Positions 32,754 through 44,050 of a DNA stretch of 64,000 bases are shown in pieces. The position numbers and the translations under genes are program-made. The stretch comes from Hesseltinella vesiculosa. Its lineage: Eukaryota > Mucoromycota > Mucoromycetes > Mucorales > Cunninghamellaceae. Below the pieces are notes generated by a model that did not search any database, had not been told where the DNA came from, and worked only from the letters and a program-made list of their open reading frames with translations. The stretch is taken from the NCBI GenBank assembly GCA_002104935.1, contig MCGT01000006.1, positions 620,001 through 684,000 of the forward strand. The letters run 5' to 3'. Positions within the stretch are counted from its first letter, which is position 1. Every line of letters starts with the position of its first letter.

Positions 32754-35000
32754 TTATTTCCAAGACAAAATCACTTTATTTAAGCAAACTGAAAGTGCCG
32801 AATTGAAACTTTCGATTAAATCTTTTGGTGGATTTGCTTCAAACTCTTTGCAATAGTTGAAGCAAGTAGCGCGCGAAACTCCAGTGGTTGTTGCAATATC
32901 CCCGTAGGATATTCGGGAGTGGAAGACGGCGTCTTGTAGAAGTGCGCGGCATGTTATCGTCACTTTCACCAATGACGATGAAGGCTGGGTGTTGTCGGTC
33001 AGTTGAATTGCTCAGCAAAGTCGTCAATGCTCGGGGTCTGCGGCGCGGTATGAACAAAACATCACCATCGATATTGGGCGACGTTAGAGTATGGTGTGGT
33101 GGAGGTTGAAGAGGTGATGAAGGCTGTGATGTAGGGATATGTATAGCTATCTTTATTATAGAAGGTTTTAAAAGAAAAATTGTCATGGAATAACCTCAAA
33201 TTTGTACTGAACATACATTATCATTTTGGTACCACAACAAGAGCAAATGAGCATATGTACTTTCGCATGAGGGAAAATGCATAATTTTGTGTTGCGTTAA
33301 GAAGTTTTATACTCTCATAACTTCTTTTGCCCCTATAAATTTATAGACAATAACGGGAATGGCACAGTCTGTGGACGGGGTGGTTGCGGTAGGGCAGAAA
33401 AGTCGATAGGTAGGGATCTTGGCCGGGACAACTCGGGGTTTGCGGCAGGATCAACGACGAGGTTTGGCTCAAAAACAAAGAGTGGCCTGAGTGTAGAGAG
33501 ACTTCCTCACTCTAAAAAAAAATTAACCTTCGCATATATATTTTTTTGCTCATATCTTTGCCTTACATGAATAAGTTGGATATATGGAGGAACCTGCTTC
33601 TTTGCTATCAGGTATCTGCGAGGCTGTAACAATCCAACGCTGTTACCATATCCGTGGCCTCCGTTAACAAGAGGCTTGCAGAGGAGAAAGCGGTTGTGAA
33701 TAAAGTAGGGACAGCTGCATACCGTCGTTCATGAAAATCGGAATGAGGTAGTGGAGGTTGCTATGATTGACGATCATTTCAGAGATTTGTTTCCTTGTGT
33801 CTTTATGGCAAAGTATCCCCGTGGTTGCAGCTTGGAAGTCATGCCGTACAAAGTTTACGTCAATGAATGGGAACTCATTTTGCGCTTGAGCTGGATTATA
33901 ATTGCCAAAGAGTGCGCCCCCTCTCGATGGCTTTGAGAGTAAACTTTCAACTGCTCGTTTGATGTGCCAGATGCACAGTGTTAATTTCCGCTCGTCGAAT
34001 ACGTTCTGAATCGCAGTGATCTGACCTCTGTCTTTGTCGCTGAATATAAAATGTGGGCATAATCCATGCTGGTCCTATAAAGCTTGGAGGAACTGCTCAA
34101 TTGCATTAACACGGTAGGGAGTCAAGCTGTCTTCACGCTCATGGTCATCAGAGTTCTCACCAAGAGGAATGGTTGGTGTTGGGCGCTTTACAAGAAGGTA
34201 AGCAACGGGGAATCCAGATCCTCTAATATTGGCAGTTTAGCCAAAGAGCTCGTACATTTCTTGATTGGTTTTGAATGTAGAGTCGATATGGAACTCAGTT
34301 ATTTCTTCAGAGCGTGTGCCGGTGCAAACGGAAAGGAAGGGTGTGAAGAAACTGAAGTATTCGTTATCGCCATTGTCGCTGTAGAGTAACACCGAGAGAA
34401 TAAAACGAATCACCGTCGTCCCCATCCCATAAGCTGTACCGATGACAAAGGTATGATCAAGGTCAACGGTGCCAATTTCAGTCTTGCGAGGATCCTTCTC
34501 CGTCCTTGTTGTTGGCGTGAGCACGGAGGGTGGTGGCGGCGGCTGCTTGTCCATGCCCTTGGCAGGTTTTTTCGAGGCAGATTTGTCGTTTTGTTCCTAA
34601 AGCACAAGTGCGAATATCCGTCTGCTGCACAAATGCGGTAATTCTCTCTCTCTCGTTTTTTTTTTTTTACCTAACCGAAGTTGTTTTGGGTACGCAACTG
34701 GACAAGCCGCTGCGCAGATCGCAATGGCGAAAGCCCTTCAGTCTGATAATACCTGGTTAATGACTGTCTATGCCAGTAGTAAACCTGATAGTAGGTCAGG
34801 CCAGCATCAAGAAAGCGCTGGGAGCTGCGCTATGAATGTACCGCCTAACTTCAGGGTCGATGGAGCGGCAGTGTGACGAATGCAAAGGGGGTGGTTGCTG
34901 TCATCATGTCGCAAAGTGCAATGGATCCAACGGTGGCGAGCGTCCACAAAACCGATAAGGCGACCACGGCAATCGCGAGTCACAATCCTATCATGCAATC
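32754..35000 (-). mobile_element. Mutator-like (MULE) transposase relic
   Basis: Reading leftward, the reverse strand carries a decayed MULE transposase. A FLYWCH/FAR1-like start (RGRLIGFVDARHRWIHCTLR, about 34970-34900) is followed by a helical part (QVYYWHRQSLTRYYQTEGLS). The DDE core then reads FHIDSTFKTN (first catalytic Asp, 34290-34260), PVAYLLVKR, PHFIFSDKDRGQITAIQNVF (second Asp, about 34050), LCIWHIKRAVESLL, and NEFPFIDVNF. The frame is broken by shifts and by a stop (TAG at 34078-34076) inside the core. The segment at 32950-32760 (ISYGDIATTTGVSRATCFNY) looks like a helix-turn-helix and may belong to the same or a second element. No terminal inverted repeats were identified by eye. 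Confidence 0.72.
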
Positions 35001-35642
35001 GTCGAAGCTCAGACTCTTCAAGTTTAAAAGCGCATAAGTATTTATTTCCGATTGACTACGCGTACCCAGCATTGCCACATTTACCTGGGATTTGGTGTTG
35101 AAAGTCGCTTGAGTCCCTACACGATGTGTAAAAGGCAATAGTGGAGTATCTTAAAGGACCACAATGCGGCTAAGACTGCAGGAAGCCATACTGTAATAAA
35201 CAGCATAAAAATAAATAGAGCGGATTTATGTTGTCAGCTCATACAACAGCTTACATTATAAAGCAACTAGACAAAAAGAAAAAAACAAAATGTTTTCAGC
35301 CTCCTCTTTTTTTTTTGCATCCGGATTGTTGGAAGCGAGTCGGTGACTGATATTCACACTCCGTCTCCTTAACTGGTGTGAGCAATCGCCCAGCTAAATT
35401 TCACCGTGCAAATCATCGAAATGGAGTCTCCCTGGATTCTGCAGACGAGTATAAAATGATAAGAATCGACCATGACGCTAAGAACAGCTCAGGTGTCGTT
35501 GGGAACAGATGGGAACGATACAGCTACGCTGTCAGTCAAGCCAATTAAAAAAAACACGGCCTCTTCCAGCGAGTTTGAAAAAAAAAAAAAGCCTTCCGCT
35601 CTTTTTTCTTCACTCTTCCCTACTCTCAATAGAATCTGTATC
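35001..35642. other. flank of the MULE relic and SGD1 leader
   Basis: Nothing is recognised at 35001-35460. From 35470 an open frame runs into the SGD1 start, so the leader or a longer N-terminus could lie here. A-rich runs occur at 35546-35590. Confidence 0.35.
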
Positions 35643-38600
35643 ATGGCACCCATGAAGCGACATCAGGGGGGCCATAAGCCTACTCCTGGGTCTGTGATGC
35701 CTGAGCAAATACGTGAAGAATTGAATCAGCTGGATCAAGGTAGGACGGTTGATTGACCCTGACATCTAATTTTGATCTCACCTTGTTTTTTTTTGAACGA
35801 ATTGTTCTTAGACGATCGTAAATTCAGCAAACGATTTGTTAACAAGGCAGCCAACCGCAAAGAGCAAAGAAAGCAAAAGCGAATGGAAAAGACACAGCGA
35901 CGTCAAACACATCAACAGCAAACGACCAATGCCAAGCGCCACCTCGATCAACGACAAGACCAACCAGGAAAACGGGTCAAGACCAACGATCAACAGCCCT
36001 CGCCTGCCTCCAAGGCTGCAAACGCCCCTGCAAAGAAGAAAGTCGCCAACAGCAGCGACAAGAAAGCCTACGACAAGTTGGCAATCTCGAATCCACACCT
36101 ACATTCTCTCCTGGACAACGATCGATTGCTGGACAATGACAAGACACCCGATGATCTTTTTGCCGAGGACGATCAATTTATTGAGTACTGGGAAAAGAAG
36201 CTCGGCATGAACAAGTCCAAAAAGTTTGACAAAGCCTTTGAAAAGGACGGTCTCATGGATGTATTGGGCGACCTGGCGAATCCCGAGAAAGACGACGATT
36301 CAGACGACGATACAAGCGGGCTGGATTATCTTCAACAGAAGCGACAGCAGCAAAAGGCCAAAGCTAAAGCTGAGAAGCACGAACGCCAAGCTGAATCAGT
36401 AAGGATACGCAATATACATTCCATGAGCTAGAGTACTCAACCCCCTTTTGGTTTACCAGGCTGTCGATGATATGTTTGGTGGACTCGAGTCGTCGGATGA
36501 AGACGACAGCGACGAAAGCGTGTTTTCAGAAGGAGACGAAGACGTGTCCATGGATGAAGACGACGACATTGAAAGCGAATCAGACGACAACGAACCAAGT
36601 GAGACTGAAGACCAGCACGAGCCTGCAAAGGACGAGGTACCCACGAAAATAGAGTAGGGATGACAATCACTGACCTCTTCATTTATTTTGATTAGGAACA
36701 AACAGTTGCCGCGTCTGCGCTTCCAGCTACAAGCAAATACGTCCCACCCCACCTCCGCAAAATGGCCACCACCAAATCTGAGCAGCAAATTCGCCTGCAA
36801 AGACAGCTGCAAGGTCTGCTGAACAAGCTGAGTGAAAGTAACATGGAAATGATCTTGGTGGATATTGAAAAGCTGTATGGCGTTTATCCTCGGCATGACG
36901 TCAACACCACCGTTACGGAACTGATCTTGACCTCAATCTCCCAAAAGGCAAACCTGTTGGACTCTTTTGTCATCCTCTACGCTACGATTGTTGCCAGTCT
37001 GTACCGGCTGATTGGCATTGAATTTGGTAAAGAAACAACACATTCGTCTGGCAACGTAGCCTAACTTTTTATTATTGAAAGCTGCTCATTTTGTACAAAC
37101 GTTGGTGGAGTCTTTTGAAAAGTATTATAAGCAATCCCAGGAAGCTATTGAACGTGGTGACGAAGTTGGCGAGGACGGACCCGTGGGCACTCGCGAAGCA
37201 AGGAATTTGCTGACGTTGATCCTCGAGTTGTACAATTTCCAAGTGGTTGCCTGCATCCTGGTGTATGATCTGATCCGTTCCTTGATCGGCCAAATGCACG
37301 AACAAAGCGTGGAGCTCTTGCTCAAGATTGTGCGCAGTAAGTTTCCTCGGCAGTGCTTTTGCGTTCACGCCCTCATTTTTGTTGTCATTCTCTAGCTTGT
37401 GGTGCTCAAATGCGCACGGACGACCCTGCCTCTTTGAAGGATGTCATTGATGCCATCCAAAAAGAGAGCGCCAAACGTGATCCCAAGACCATCTCGTAAA
37501 CTTGACAAAAAGAGAAAATCGCCTGGGCTTGTATTCCATCTTACCTATGCTTTTTATCTTCGACGACAGGGTCCGTCACAAATTCATGTTGGAGACATTG
37601 ACAAATATCAAAAACAACAAGATCAAGAGTAGCGAGGTTTCTGCCCGCCAAGCCGACAAGGACATGGTGGTCAAGATGAAGAAGTTCCTGACCGGCCTGA
37701 CTAAGAAACGCGCAACCCGCAGTGCCGAGCCTTTGCGTGTCAGCCTGGAAGATATCCATGAAATCGAAACAAAAGGTAAAAGCGCTAGGACACTAGGAAG
37801 ATGCTGACGCTTTTCCGTAGGCAAATGGTGGCTCGTCGGTGCCTCTTGGCGCGCCAACTTGGTCGGCACCGAAAGTGAACACGCCAAAAAGAAACAGGAC
37901 ACCAAGGTCGCCTCAGACTTGAAAAAGGACCAATCGATGCAGCAAACGTTACTCAAACTGGCAAGAAAACAAGGCATGAATACAGACGTTCGACGCAGCA
38001 TCTTTGTCTCTTTGATGGGCGCCGAGGTAGGGAGGACAAGCATGTCTCCAGCACAGTCTCTGATGCGTCAGCCTTTCTTCTATTTTTTACATAGGACTAC
38101 GTCGATGCTTATGAAAAACTCAACAAACTGGGACTGTCCGAGGTGCAACAACGCGAAATCCCCCGTGTCATCCTTCAATGCTCTGGGAATGTAAGCACTC
38201 TACAACGGGAGAGGTGCTAAGTAGGCTCAATCTTTTTTTTTTTTTTTTGTCATGCACTGCCCGCTAGGAAAAAACCTTTAATCCTTATTACGTCTTTGTG
38301 AGTGAACGGATGTGCCAGCTGAACCATTCCTACAAGGTGACCTTCCAATACTGCCTGTGGGACTTTTTGCGGGACCTTGGTTTACAAGACATTGGCGGAC
38401 TGGAACGCACGTCAAGCTCGGGAAGCGAAGTCCGGCTGAACCGCATTGTGAACCTGGGCAAATTCTTTGGCATGCTCTTTGCCAAGCAAACCCTGTCCCT
38501 CTCCATCCTACGCACAATCAACTTTATCTCGCTGACTCAGAAAGCCCAAGTGTTTTTGGACATTGTCTTCTCACACATGCTGCTCCAGCTCAAGGACAAC

Positions 38601-38795
38601 GTCCAAGATCTGAAAGAGGTCTTCTTCAAGATTGCCCAGTTACCCGCATTATCCCAAGGCATTCTCTTGCATTTACAAGGCTCGTTGCTCAAGGGCAAAC
38701 GCACGGGCTTGTCCTCGTCCGATTTGGAAATTGTTCGCGAGCAGTGCCATTCAGCCAGCATCATCCTCAAGGCCTTACCTACCCATCAAGCATAG
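35643..38795 (+). CDS. SGD1: SGD1/NOM1 nucleolar MIF4G-MA3 protein
   Basis: This protein is needed for 40S ribosome biogenesis in the nucleolus. Ten exons (35643-35739, 35812-36398, 36460-36636, 36696-37026, 37082-37336, 37396-37495, 37570-37775, 37821-38026, 38095-38190, 38268-38795) join to 860 residues. The order is a basic N-terminus (KFSKRFVNKAANRKEQRKQK), an acidic Ser/Asp region (about 225-275), the KYVPPHLRKM lead-in, and a MIF4G domain (LQGLLNKLSESNMEMILVDI, then LLTLILELYNFQVVACILVY, SVELLLKIVRTCGAQMRTDD). The MA3 domain follows (MNTDVRRSIFVSLMGAEDYV, then LNHSYKVTFQYCLWDFLRDL, RIVNLGKFFGMLFAKQTLSL). This order is specific to NOM1/SGD1. The ATG at 35643 was chosen although the frame stays open upstream. 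Confidence 0.95.
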
Positions 38796-38946
38796 ATTTA
38801 CCTCCTTCATTTTTTGCAAAGATAAAAAAGTTATTGTTTTTTTAATTTCTACGAATACCAAAACGAAATCAGCTTCGTTTTCGAAAAACATGGATAGGTT
38901 GGAAAAATAAAAAAGCAGGCTGTTTCAAAAAACATGGGGAATGTGT

Positions 38947-39634
38947 CTAGATTTCAAAGTTGGAGGGGTTTTCACCAGCTTCACGTTGAGTGTCCCACTT
39001 TTCAACCTACAGATTTTTTTTTTAAAAAGTCGATAGCGGTTAGCTAGGTAAACAAAATCAGAATACACTTTGACATACCCAGCCGTTGGGGCACAAGCTG
39101 TGGTAGTTTCGCCAGAATTGCTTGCAAGGAGCAAAGTCTTCACCACGAGCGTTGATACACTTGTAGTAATCGACGTAGTTTTGCCAGCAGCTGCAAAAAA
39201 TAAAACAGTTAGGAATGGTCATCTCATTCTGTGTCGCTTCACTTACTGCTTGGTTTGGTTGGTGTTGGGGAAACTAGGGGCGTCAAGAAGAAGAAAGTAA
39301 GTACATTTTCACGTCATGACCGCTCATGGCAACCACGGAGCCGGCAGGCCATACTTACCGAGCGTCGAAAGGAGCTAATTAATGGCGTCATGGAATGAAA
39401 AATAACAGTGAGTTAAGGCGGGATCGGGATCGTTTCGATGCTTGTGGATGAGGGTATGTCTGATTGGTTTTTTTTTTTTTTTTGTTTTGATTTTTCTTTA
39501 CCGGTTTGCAAGGGAGCTACACAAATCACAAAATCGGGAAGAATAAAAAAAGAGTTAAGGCAAATAAGTAAACAGGAAGATACTGGACCTCATGGATCCA
39601 TAGCAAGAATCTTACCGGCTTCTTGGTCAGACAT
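38947..39634 (-). CDS. COX12: cytochrome c oxidase subunit VIb
   Basis: This is a nuclear-encoded subunit of respiratory complex IV, on the intermembrane-space side. Six exons (39634-39616, 39516-39502, 39374-39359, 39273-39247, 39190-39079, 39006-38947) join to 82 residues, the normal size. The twin cysteine motifs are CWQNYVDYYKC (CX9C) and CKQFWRNYHSLC (CX10C), followed by GWVEKWDTQREAG. Such motifs are used for Mia40-dependent import. The first three exons are only 19, 15 and 16 nt. It is convergent with SGD1, with about 150 bp between the stop codons. Confidence 0.95.
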
Positions 39635-39942
39635 GTTCAGATGTACAATAAAAAAATGAGAAAGAAAAAAAACAAGTAAAACAAAACTCGCGGTGAAATA
39701 AAATTGCCCAAGCCTGGAGTCCCCTCCTCAGTGACGTTGATTTTGAAAAAAATTTTGAGCAGGGCTGCTGGTCCAATTTCAAAGACCGACCAGCCTCGCC
39801 AGATGCAATGGTAGAGACTGATGAGAGGTGCAGAAGTAGCAGCACTCATTTTTTTTTTCAATTAAATAGCATTCATTCACGTGTCTTAAATACAAAAAAA
39901 TAGTGTTACAGTGTGGGGATATGAGAAGAGGGGGAGGGTAAT
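39635..39942. promoter_or_regulatory. COX12 upstream region
   Basis: This is 308 bp between the COX12 start and the 3' end of the ATPase gene. It contains a 70-codon reverse frame (MSAATSAPLISLYHCIW) opposite nothing known; it may be a small gene or leader, but has no family support. Confidence 0.3.
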
Positions 39943-42900
39943 CTACACTTTTTCATCACCAGCTTGCAGTTGGATCAAATTGACTGAGCGTACCAGAGGC
40001 TTCATTGTCTTATTTTTGATCGTCTTGTAAACATCACCGACGGCTATGAAGACAACAGTAAGGCCAATATCCATACCCCATTCCCATGATATGCCAAGCT
40101 GCGAGAATCCATCGATGTTGGCTTTAGGCACATACATGAAAAGGACCAATGCCGCAATGTCAAATAGCAGCGTGCCAATAAACACCCGAGATTTGACTAT
40201 TCTCTTGATGCCACCAATGGTCCATTCTGGGGTGCGATAGCTACGGCAATGAACCATTGTCACCAAGGACAGGAGCAAAAAGGTGACCAGCAGCGAGGCA
40301 CGAGAGCGGTAGAGTGGGGCACAACCATCTGGCTCATAATGCGAATCGCAGTCGACACCAATCACACCGCGACCGTGACTAAGCGCGAACACAGGTACAA
40401 AGAAAGAGATACACAGCATGATGGCGTAGACAAGGGAGTAGAACGAGGTGTCCAAGAGGATTTCTTTGCTAAACAGGTTTTCGTTGGGAGGACGAGGCGG
40501 CTCCAGCATGATGGTCTTGGACGCAGGCTGGATACTCAAGGACGAGGCCGGGAAAGTGATCCCAATGTAAATGAGGATCATTTGCAAGGTCGACATAGGT
40601 GCGACCGAGCGACCAGAAGGATCGCGTAAAACCAGGGCTACCAAGATCACAATGGCTCCAGCAGCCAAACAGATCCAATCTGAAAAAAAAAAGTGTGAGG
40701 TGAAGGCTCTTCGCTCTTAAGCATGCCGACTTACAATACATCAAGAAGCGCTGCATGTTTTGATAGATACGCCGACCTTCAGCAATAGCACGGATGATGG
40801 TAGCAAAGTTGTCGTCGGTCAGGATGATGTCGGAAGCTTGCTTGGCGACATCGCTGCCATTCTTGCCCATGGCAATGCCGACGTCGGCAATTCGTAGCGA
40901 GGGAGAGTCATTGACGCCGTCTCCGGTCATGGCACTGACGTTTTGGCGGCGTTTAGAGGCTTGGATCATCTTGACCTTGGTTTGAGGTGAGCAACGGGCA
41001 ACAACCAAAGGGAGCTGCTCCAATTGGTCGATTTCGTCGTCGGTCATGGCATCGAATTGGGTACCGGTCATGACTAGCGCACGGATGGTGGCGGCCGACA
41101 TGGCCTTCTCGTCGATGATGTTGATTTCCTTGGCAATGGCAGTGGCGGTGATTTCGTGGTCGCCAGTCAGCATGTGCACAGAGATGCCAGCTCGGTGAGC
41201 CTCATCAACGGCTGTCTTGGTTTCAGGTCGGGGAGGGTCGTAGATGCCGGTCAGTCCAACGAACGTTAGGGAGGATTCCAGGTCTTCACGAGGCAAGGCA
41301 GTAGCGCCTTCGGCTTGCATGGCGAGAGAGCGATAGGCCAGAGCCATGACTCGGAGACCCTTGCTGGCCAGCTGATCGACGGTGCGGAGAACGTTCTGCC
41401 GCTGATCTTCGCTAGTGAAGCTGCTGCACAAAGGCACAACGCGTTCGGCAGCGCCCTTGGTGAACACGACCAAATCGTTGTTCTTCATGCACAAAGTCGA
41501 CATGCGTTTGATGGTCGAGTCGAACTGGTACTCTTGCAGGACAGTCCAGCCTTGAGCCAGCAGGTCAGGCTTGCCCATGGAAAATTTGTGCGCAAAAACT
41601 TGCAATGCCACTTCTGTGGGCGCGCCGCTGGCCACCCAATCGTCCAAACAGTCGCTGTCGGAGAGCTCATTGTCCCGTTCGCTGGTGATGGTGTCGCCTG
41701 ATGTTTTCCTTTCCAGGGCAAGGTCGGCGTCAGCAGGGGCACGGCGGTGGATGCTGGACATGTTACACAAGGCGGAACACTCAACCAGTTTCTGGAGAGC
41801 AGGTGTCATGTCGGAGGAGCCAGGAGTCGTGTCGATGGCTGTAAGTTTTTCGTCGCCCAAATGGCTAGTATCCAAGTCGCCTGACGGGAAGATGTTGCCG
41901 ACCGGAGCAATGCCATTGGACTGGACATAAAAAAAGCCTTGTTCCCAGGTCCAGAAGCGCACGACCACCATGCGGGCCAAGGTTAAAGTACCGGTCTTGT
42001 CAGAAAAGATGTTGGTGACTGAGCCAAGGGTTTCGAGGCACTTGAGCTTGCGCACAACAGCCTTTTGTTTCGTCATTTCTTTGCCCCCCATCACCAAGGT
42101 CACCGTCATCACTGTGGTCAGGCCGGCGGGTAGCACAGACATGGCAGCGGTCATGGAGTACATGCCGATATCGTAGTTGATATTGAATTTGACAGAAGCA
42201 AGCACAACGATGACGCAGACCACAGCAGCACCCATCAGAGCAATGTACATCTTGTTAAGCTGTTTTTGCAAGTTTGTTGTGTCACCATCGTCAGCCTCGT
42301 TCAGTTTGGTTGCCACCTTGCCGACTTCAGTCTTCATACCAGTCGCAGTTACAATGCCTTGGCCGCGTCCCTTGGAGATCACTGTTGAGCTATATACCAA
42401 GTTAGTGCGATCACCAAGAGGCTCATCTGAAAATGAAAAGTAGAACAAGTTGAGGAAAAAAAAAACAAATGCGGAGAACCACGTCGGCTGCCTTACTGGG
42501 ATTTTCAATGGCCGCAGTGGTTTTGGCCACGGGGATAGATTCACCTGTCAAGAGAGCTTCGTCTGCTTCAAGGTTGGACACAAACGTTAAGCGGGCGTCG
42601 GCTGCCACAGAGTCACCTTCCTTTATGAGCAAGAGATCACCAGGTACCAATTCACGGCTCTCGATTTGGATATGCTTGCCATCACGGATGACTTCAGCCA
42701 TGGGCGAGGACAGATTACGGAGAGCTGCAAGGGTCTGCTCGGCAGCATATTCTTGGGAGAAGGACAGATACAGGTTTAGCACAGTGATCACCACCAACAT
42801 GGAGCCTGTAGCATAATCATTCAAGTAATACGAAGCTACAGCAAAGACAAGGAAGATCCAGTTCATAGCGTCCATGAGCTGTCGCAGTAAAATCTTGATC

Positions 42901-43097
42901 CAAGCTGGTGCACCTTTGGCCGCTAATTCGTTGAAGCCATAAATCGACTGGCGCTCATGCACTTCGGACGTGCTCAGCCCCGATGTCGAAGAAGTATTAA
43001 GCCCAGTTTCTACTTGGTCTGTGCTCAAGGTATGCCATTCCGTTTTGATGCCGTTGATGCCGTTGTCACTATTGGCAGCCATCCCAGCAAAGAGCAT
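39943..43097 (-). CDS. P-type Na+/K+-exporting ATPase, ENA (P2D) type
   Basis: This is a plasma-membrane cation-efflux pump of the type fungi use against high sodium, potassium or alkaline pH. Three exons (43097-42497, 42426-40735, 40679-39943) join to 1009 residues. The cation-ATPase N-terminus TGLNTSSTSGLSTSEVHERQ and FGFNELAAKG-like block is followed by the actuator DEALLTGESIPVAK, phosphorylation motif SDKTGTLT (Asp near 340), PTEVALQVFAHKF, FTKGAAERV, and hinge MTGDGVNDSPSLRIADVGIAMG. Four hydrophobic segments before and six after give ten transmembrane helices. The membrane motif VLPAGLTTVMTVTLVMGG in TM4 and the lack of a long C-terminal regulatory tail fit P2D/ENA rather than SERCA or animal Na/K pumps. 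Ion preference is inferred. Confidence 0.93.
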
Positions 43098-44050
43098 TTT
43101 TCCCGTGAGAAGTTGGACAGAAAAAAATAGCTTTTTTTAAAACCTCTAAAAAGAAAAAGGGAAATGGAAATTTAGAAAAAGGTGAATGAATTTAATTAGG
43201 TAATGAAAACCTCGGAACAAAAAAAAAAAAAAAAAAGCGTCGGCCACTGGCAAAATTCGTCCTTGTGAGGGTTGCGGCCGGGGCAAACTGAAGGCGCCTT
43301 GTGAGTTTAACCATCTCATTTTTTTAACGTAATGCTTTAGCTGCACCTAAAAAAAAATTTGGTGAGGATGGCGGTGCAGGGACCGTCCGACTAAAAACAC
43401 TTTTCATTAGTCATCCTCGCACAAATCACTGCAGACCAATTTACTGTGCAAGACGACGAGAGAGAAAAGCTCAAAACCCAACGTATACTCTCAAAAAGCT
43501 TCAAAAGAAAACAAAAGGTGTTAGACAGAAATCACGCATTGCTATTAGATCTAAATCATTAGAATTTCCGGCTGCGCGGATGCCTACAATGACATGCCAC
43601 CGAGATCATCGGTGGCAATGGGCCGAAGCAAAGTTGAGAAAGCTCGCACTCAAACTATTTTTTAATAAGATGGAACGACTGATTTACTAAACAAACAACA
43701 TAATATGTATTACTATTGCAATTCACCATTCACTAAAACTGCACTCTCCTCGATTTTTTTTTAAAAATTTAAAACTCAGAACCAAGCTTTAATTCGAGCC
43801 ATCGATTCGTTGACGAAGCGTGAGAGTCAACAGTTGGGAAATGGCAAAAATAAGAATCAAGTGACACCAGGTTTCGTACAAAACCATATGTCCATCCTGT
43901 TTGCAACCAGCTCCTAAATTTTTGCTGAAGCCTATAAAAAAAATTCAAAATCGTGCCGAGGTCTTATTTTTCCTTTTTTTTTTTCATATTTAGACGCGTG
44001 CACACCGAGAAACCCCAACCGTTCTTTTATTTTCTGAAAATTCTTTCCTA
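43098..44050. promoter_or_regulatory. divergent region between the cation ATPase and SLM1
   Basis: This is 950 bp without a gene. It has T18 (coding strand of the ATPase) at 43220-43236 and a perfect 9-bp inverted repeat, TGCCACCGA-gatca-TCGGTGGCA, at 43595-43617. Nothing else is recognised. Confidence 0.4.
43595..43617. repeat. short perfect inverted repeat
   Basis: A 9-bp arm TGCCACCGA and its reverse complement are separated by gatca. It could be a dimeric transcription-factor site upstream of either divergent gene, or chance. No matching factor is claimed. Confidence 0.5.

Noticed and set aside
39637..39861. Possible small reverse-strand gene MSAATSAPLISLYH... upstream of COX12
   Set aside because: About 70 codons ending in a Phe/Leu run made by a T tract; no family support and it overlaps the COX12 leader.
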